Part shown: positions 61,899-64,000 of the stretch, in pieces
Position numbering within the stretch: position 1 is the first letter of the stretch
How the letters are laid out: each line of letters opens with the position of its first letter
NCBI GenBank assembly: GCA_963782045.1
Contig: CAWAIR010000037.1
Coordinates: forward strand, 930,001 to 994,000
Source: CAVSRC01 sp963782045
GTDB taxonomy: Bacteria; Pseudomonadota; Alphaproteobacteria; Rhizobiales; Kaistiaceae
Length of the DNA: 64,000 bases
Direction: 5' to 3'
The notes under the pieces: model-generated
The model's database searches: none
Told to the model about the DNA's origin: nothing
The model's input: the letters and a program-made list of their open reading frames with translations, nothing else
Position numbers and translations under genes: made by a program

Positions 61899-62795
61899 TC
61901 AGGCGCTGAAGAGCAGCGCGATTCCGACCACCACCAGCACCATGCCGGCAATGTCGCGCAGTGTCGTGCGCTGTGCGAACAGGCGGCGCGAGATGAAGCC
62001 GGCGATCAGGATCTCGACCAGCCCGAGGGTGCGCACCGGCGCCGCCGCCTGGATGGCGAAGGCGAGGAACCACATCTGCGAGGCGAAGGCGCCGAAAAAG
62101 CCGGCCGGCAGCGATGGCCGCCAGGCCGCGAGCACACTGCGGAACGTCGTCGGCTGGCGCCGGATGAGCCAGGCGGAGAGCAGCACGCTTTGCACCGTCA
62201 GCGACAGGGCCAGCGTCTCGGTCGCCGCGGTCACGTAGTCGGCGCTGGCCAGCGCCAGGATGCCGCCGCGGAAGGCGACCGAGGCAATGGCGAAGAGCGC
62301 CCCGGAAGCAACGCCGAGCAGGGCCGGCCGCCACGAGAAGGCCGCGCGCGTCGACTGCGCCGGCCACGAGAGGACGAGCACGCCGAAGGTGGCGAGCACG
62401 ACGGCGAGCGTGAGGGTCAGGCTCAGCCGCTCGCCGAGGAAGATCACGGCGAAGATCGCCACCTGCACCGGCTCCGTCTTGGTATAGGCCGTGGTCACGA
62501 CGAAGGAGCGCTCGCGCATGGCGGCGAGCATCAGCCCGGTCGCCGCGATCTGGCCGATGGCGCCGATCAGCGTCCAGGCCAGCGAGGCGGCGGTCGGCGG
62601 CGGCATCCCGCCCATCACCAGCCAGACGATGGCGAGGCTCAGGAGGCCGAAAGGCAGGCCGAAAAGGAATCGGATATGTGTGGCGCCGACCGTGCCCAGA
62701 CGGTCGGTCAGGCGACGCTGGGTGGCGTTGCGGAAGGTCTGCGCGGTGGCGGCGGCGAGGGTGAAGATCACCCACAGCCAGGGAGGAACGGCCAT
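61899..62795 (-). CDS. EamA/DMT family transporter
   Basis: A 298-aa protein with about ten hydrophobic helices in two repeats, e.g. WVIFTLAAATAQTFRNA, FGLLSLAIVWLVMGG, TAYTKTEPVQVAIFAVIFLGE and LGLVEILIAGFISRR. It fits the EamA drug/metabolite transporter family; cargo unknown. ATG 62795 begins at the first helix. It is on the opposite strand between ispH and thrB. Confidence 0.87.
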   Translation of the reverse strand: MAVPPWLWVIFTLAAATAQTFRNATQRRLTDRLGTVGATHIRFLFGLPFGLLSLAIVWLVMGGMPPPTAASLAWTLIGAIGQIAATGLMLAAMRERSFVVTTAYTKTEPVQVAIFAVIFLGERLSLTLTLAVVLATFGVLVLSWPAQSTRAAFSWRPALLGVASGALFAIASVAFRGGILALASADYVTAATETLALSLTVQSVLLSAWLIRRQPTTFRSVLAAWRPSLPAGFFGAFASQMWFLAFAIQAAAPVRTLGLVEILIAGFISRRLFAQRTTLRDIAGMVLVVVGIALLFSA

Positions 62796-62910
62796 ATGCG
62801 GGAACGGTCCGGTGAACGGGAAAAATCGGCGCGGCGGGTGCCACCCCCCGTTGCCTAGCACGACGGCCCGTGTGATCAAGCGGTGAGCGGCGACCAGCAA
62901 TGGGCGACTC

Positions 62911-63876
62911 ATGGCGGTCTATACCGAAATCCCGGACGACGAATTCGACGCCTTCATGAAGACCTACGACCTCGGGCAGGTGCTCTCCTGCAAGGGCATC
63001 GCCGAGGGCGTCGAGAATTCCAATTTCCTCGTCGTTACCGAGGCCGGCCAGTTCATCCTCACCCTCTACGAGAAGCGCGTGGCGGAGGCCGACCTGCCCT
63101 TCTTCCTGGGGCTGATGGAGCACCTCGCCGGCAAGGGCATCACCTGTCCGACGCCGGTGCACGACCGCGACGGCAGGGCGCTGAAGCGGCTTGCCGGCCG
63201 CCCGGCGGCGATGGTCACCTTTCTTTCCGGCATGTGGGTGCGCCGGCCGCAGGCCGAGCATTGCGCCGCCGTCGGCGCCGCGCTCGCCCGGCTGCATCTC
63301 GCCGGCGCCGGGTTCGCCATCCAGCGCAAGAACGCGCTCACCGTCGACGGCTGGCGGCCGCTCTACGAGCAGTGCGGCGGACGCGCCGATGCGGTCGCGC
63401 TGGGCCTGGCCGGCACGATCGAGGACGAGCTGGCAGAGGCCGACCGGACCTGGCCGACGGACCTGCCGGTCGGCGTCATTCATGCCGATCTCTTCCCGGA
63501 CAACGTCTTCTTCCTCGGCGGCAAGCTCTCCGGTCTCATCGACTTCTACTTCGCCTGCAACGACATGCTGGCCTACGACGTCGCCGTCTGTCTCAACGCC
63601 TGGTGCTTCGAGATCGACGGCTCGCTCAACGTCACCAAGGCCCGCGCCCTGCTCTCCGCCTATGCTGCGGTACGGCCGCTGAGCGCCGCCGAGATCGGCG
63701 CCCTGCCGATGCTGGCCCGCGGCGCCGCGCTGCGCTTCCTGCTGACGCGGCTCTACGACTGGCTGACCGTGCCGGAAGGCGCGCTGGTGGTGAAAAAAGA
63801 CCCGCTCGAATATTACCGCAAGCTTCGCTTCCACCGCGGCGTCAGCGACGCCTCCGCCTACGGGCTCGGCCGGTGA
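62911..63876 (+). CDS. thrB: Homoserine kinase (APH-fold, ThrB type)
   Basis: A 321-aa kinase with the aminoglycoside-phosphotransferase fold: IAEGVENSNFLV near the start, the catalytic HADLFPDNVFF near residue 191, and IDFYFACNDMLAYDVAV with the metal Asp. This is the alphaproteobacterial homoserine kinase that supplies ThrC. Its stop overlaps the rnhA GTG. Confidence 0.95.
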   Translation: MAVYTEIPDDEFDAFMKTYDLGQVLSCKGIAEGVENSNFLVVTEAGQFILTLYEKRVAEADLPFFLGLMEHLAGKGITCPTPVHDRDGRALKRLAGRPAAMVTFLSGMWVRRPQAEHCAAVGAALARLHLAGAGFAIQRKNALTVDGWRPLYEQCGGRADAVALGLAGTIEDELAEADRTWPTDLPVGVIHADLFPDNVFFLGGKLSGLIDFYFACNDMLAYDVAVCLNAWCFEIDGSLNVTKARALLSAYAAVRPLSAAEIGALPMLARGAALRFLLTRLYDWLTVPEGALVVKKDPLEYYRKLRFHRGVSDASAYGLGR

Positions 63877-64000
63877 CGGCAAAGCGCATCAGCATCTGGA
63901 GCGACGGCGCCTGCTCGGGCAATCCCGGCCCCGGCGGCTGGGGCGCCGTGCTGGTATGGGACGGGCACGAGCGGGAGCTGAAGGGCGGCGAACGGGAGAC
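63873..64000 (+). CDS. rnhA: Ribonuclease HI, N-terminal part (cut by window end)
   Basis: A GTG overlapping the thrB stop opens MTAKRISIWSDGACSGNPGPGGWGAVL, the RNase HI start with catalytic Asp in SDGACSGNPGPGGWG. The gene continues beyond the window. Confidence 0.93.
   Translation, partial: MTAKRISIWSDGACSGNPGPGGWGAVLVWDGHERELKGGERE

Noticed and set aside
1..64000. Mobile element, prophage or defence island
   Set aside because: No transposase, integrase, phage structural gene, restriction endonuclease or toxin-antitoxin pair was found; ccrM is the solitary cell-cycle enzyme, not part of a restriction system.
1..64000. tRNA or rRNA genes
   Set aside because: No cloverleaf with conserved T-loop and no rRNA signature was noticed by eye; a dedicated scan would be needed to exclude one fully.

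Overview
The window is a gene-dense, GC-rich stretch of an alphaproteobacterial chromosome, most likely Hyphomicrobiales (Rhizobiales). The evidence is a CcrM-type GANTC methyltransferase, an F0 operon with separate b and b' subunits, the ispH-thrB-rnhA gene order, a split glycine decarboxylase (gcvPA/gcvPB) and an NrtR/NadQ-like NAD regulator near nadABC. The genus cannot be read from the sequence. No prophage, complete insertion sequence, CRISPR array, rRNA or tRNA was seen. Nearly all genes are housekeeping; the unusual material lies at gene boundaries and between genes.

Layout. 0-3 kb: ygfZ tail (frameshifted, window edge), HD hydrolase, tyrosine phosphatase, NrtR/NadQ-like regulator, small secreted protein. 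3.3-8.8 kb: ppdK with FNR/FixK-like and second palindromic sites upstream and a strong terminator downstream, a SleB-type wall hydrolase, a GIY-YIG nuclease gene framed by two REPIN-like palindromic repeats, and PPK2. 8.8-16.3 kb: nadABC on the minus strand with a 29-bp palindrome at nadA, then panE-like reductase, MFS transporter and an AcuI/YhdH-like reductase. 16.5-22.7 kb (minus): DUF3096 protein, glyS, VOC protein, glyQ, small membrane protein, S49 peptidase, TrmN6-like methyltransferase, DUF2007 protein. 22.8-29.8 kb: polyprenyl diphosphate synthase, TPR protein, ispE, moaB, small glycosyltransferase, PA0069-type radical SAM protein, rnhB. 30-32.6 kb: atpI-atpB-atpE-atpF'-atpF (minus). 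32.8-45.6 kb: dciA-like, DsbA-like, smc, DUF4833-like, ABC-F, mutY, HAD, GyrI-like, PHP hydrolase, ccrM, a second HAD. 45.7-53.6 kb: ClC channel; gcvT-gcvH-osmC-gcvPA-(small gene)-gcvPB behind a tandem glycine riboswitch. 53.6-64 kb: lipoprotein, thrC, M16 peptidase, GNAT, PAS-GGDEF-EAL protein, ispH, EamA transporter, thrB, rnhA (cut by the window end).

How genes fit together. The regulator near 2 kb is a good candidate to control nadABC through the palindrome at 12692-12720. Glycine controls the cleavage operon through the riboswitch. CcrM methylates GANTC, and three of five apparent frameshifts in conserved genes look like an extra T inside an expected GANTC site, which fits sequencing error at methylated motifs better than gene loss. 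Two operons (gly and gcv) carry short, mostly synonymous, diverged duplicates of a gene end next to a small insert, and thrC has a tandem duplication over its start. This points to repeated remodelling of gene junctions.
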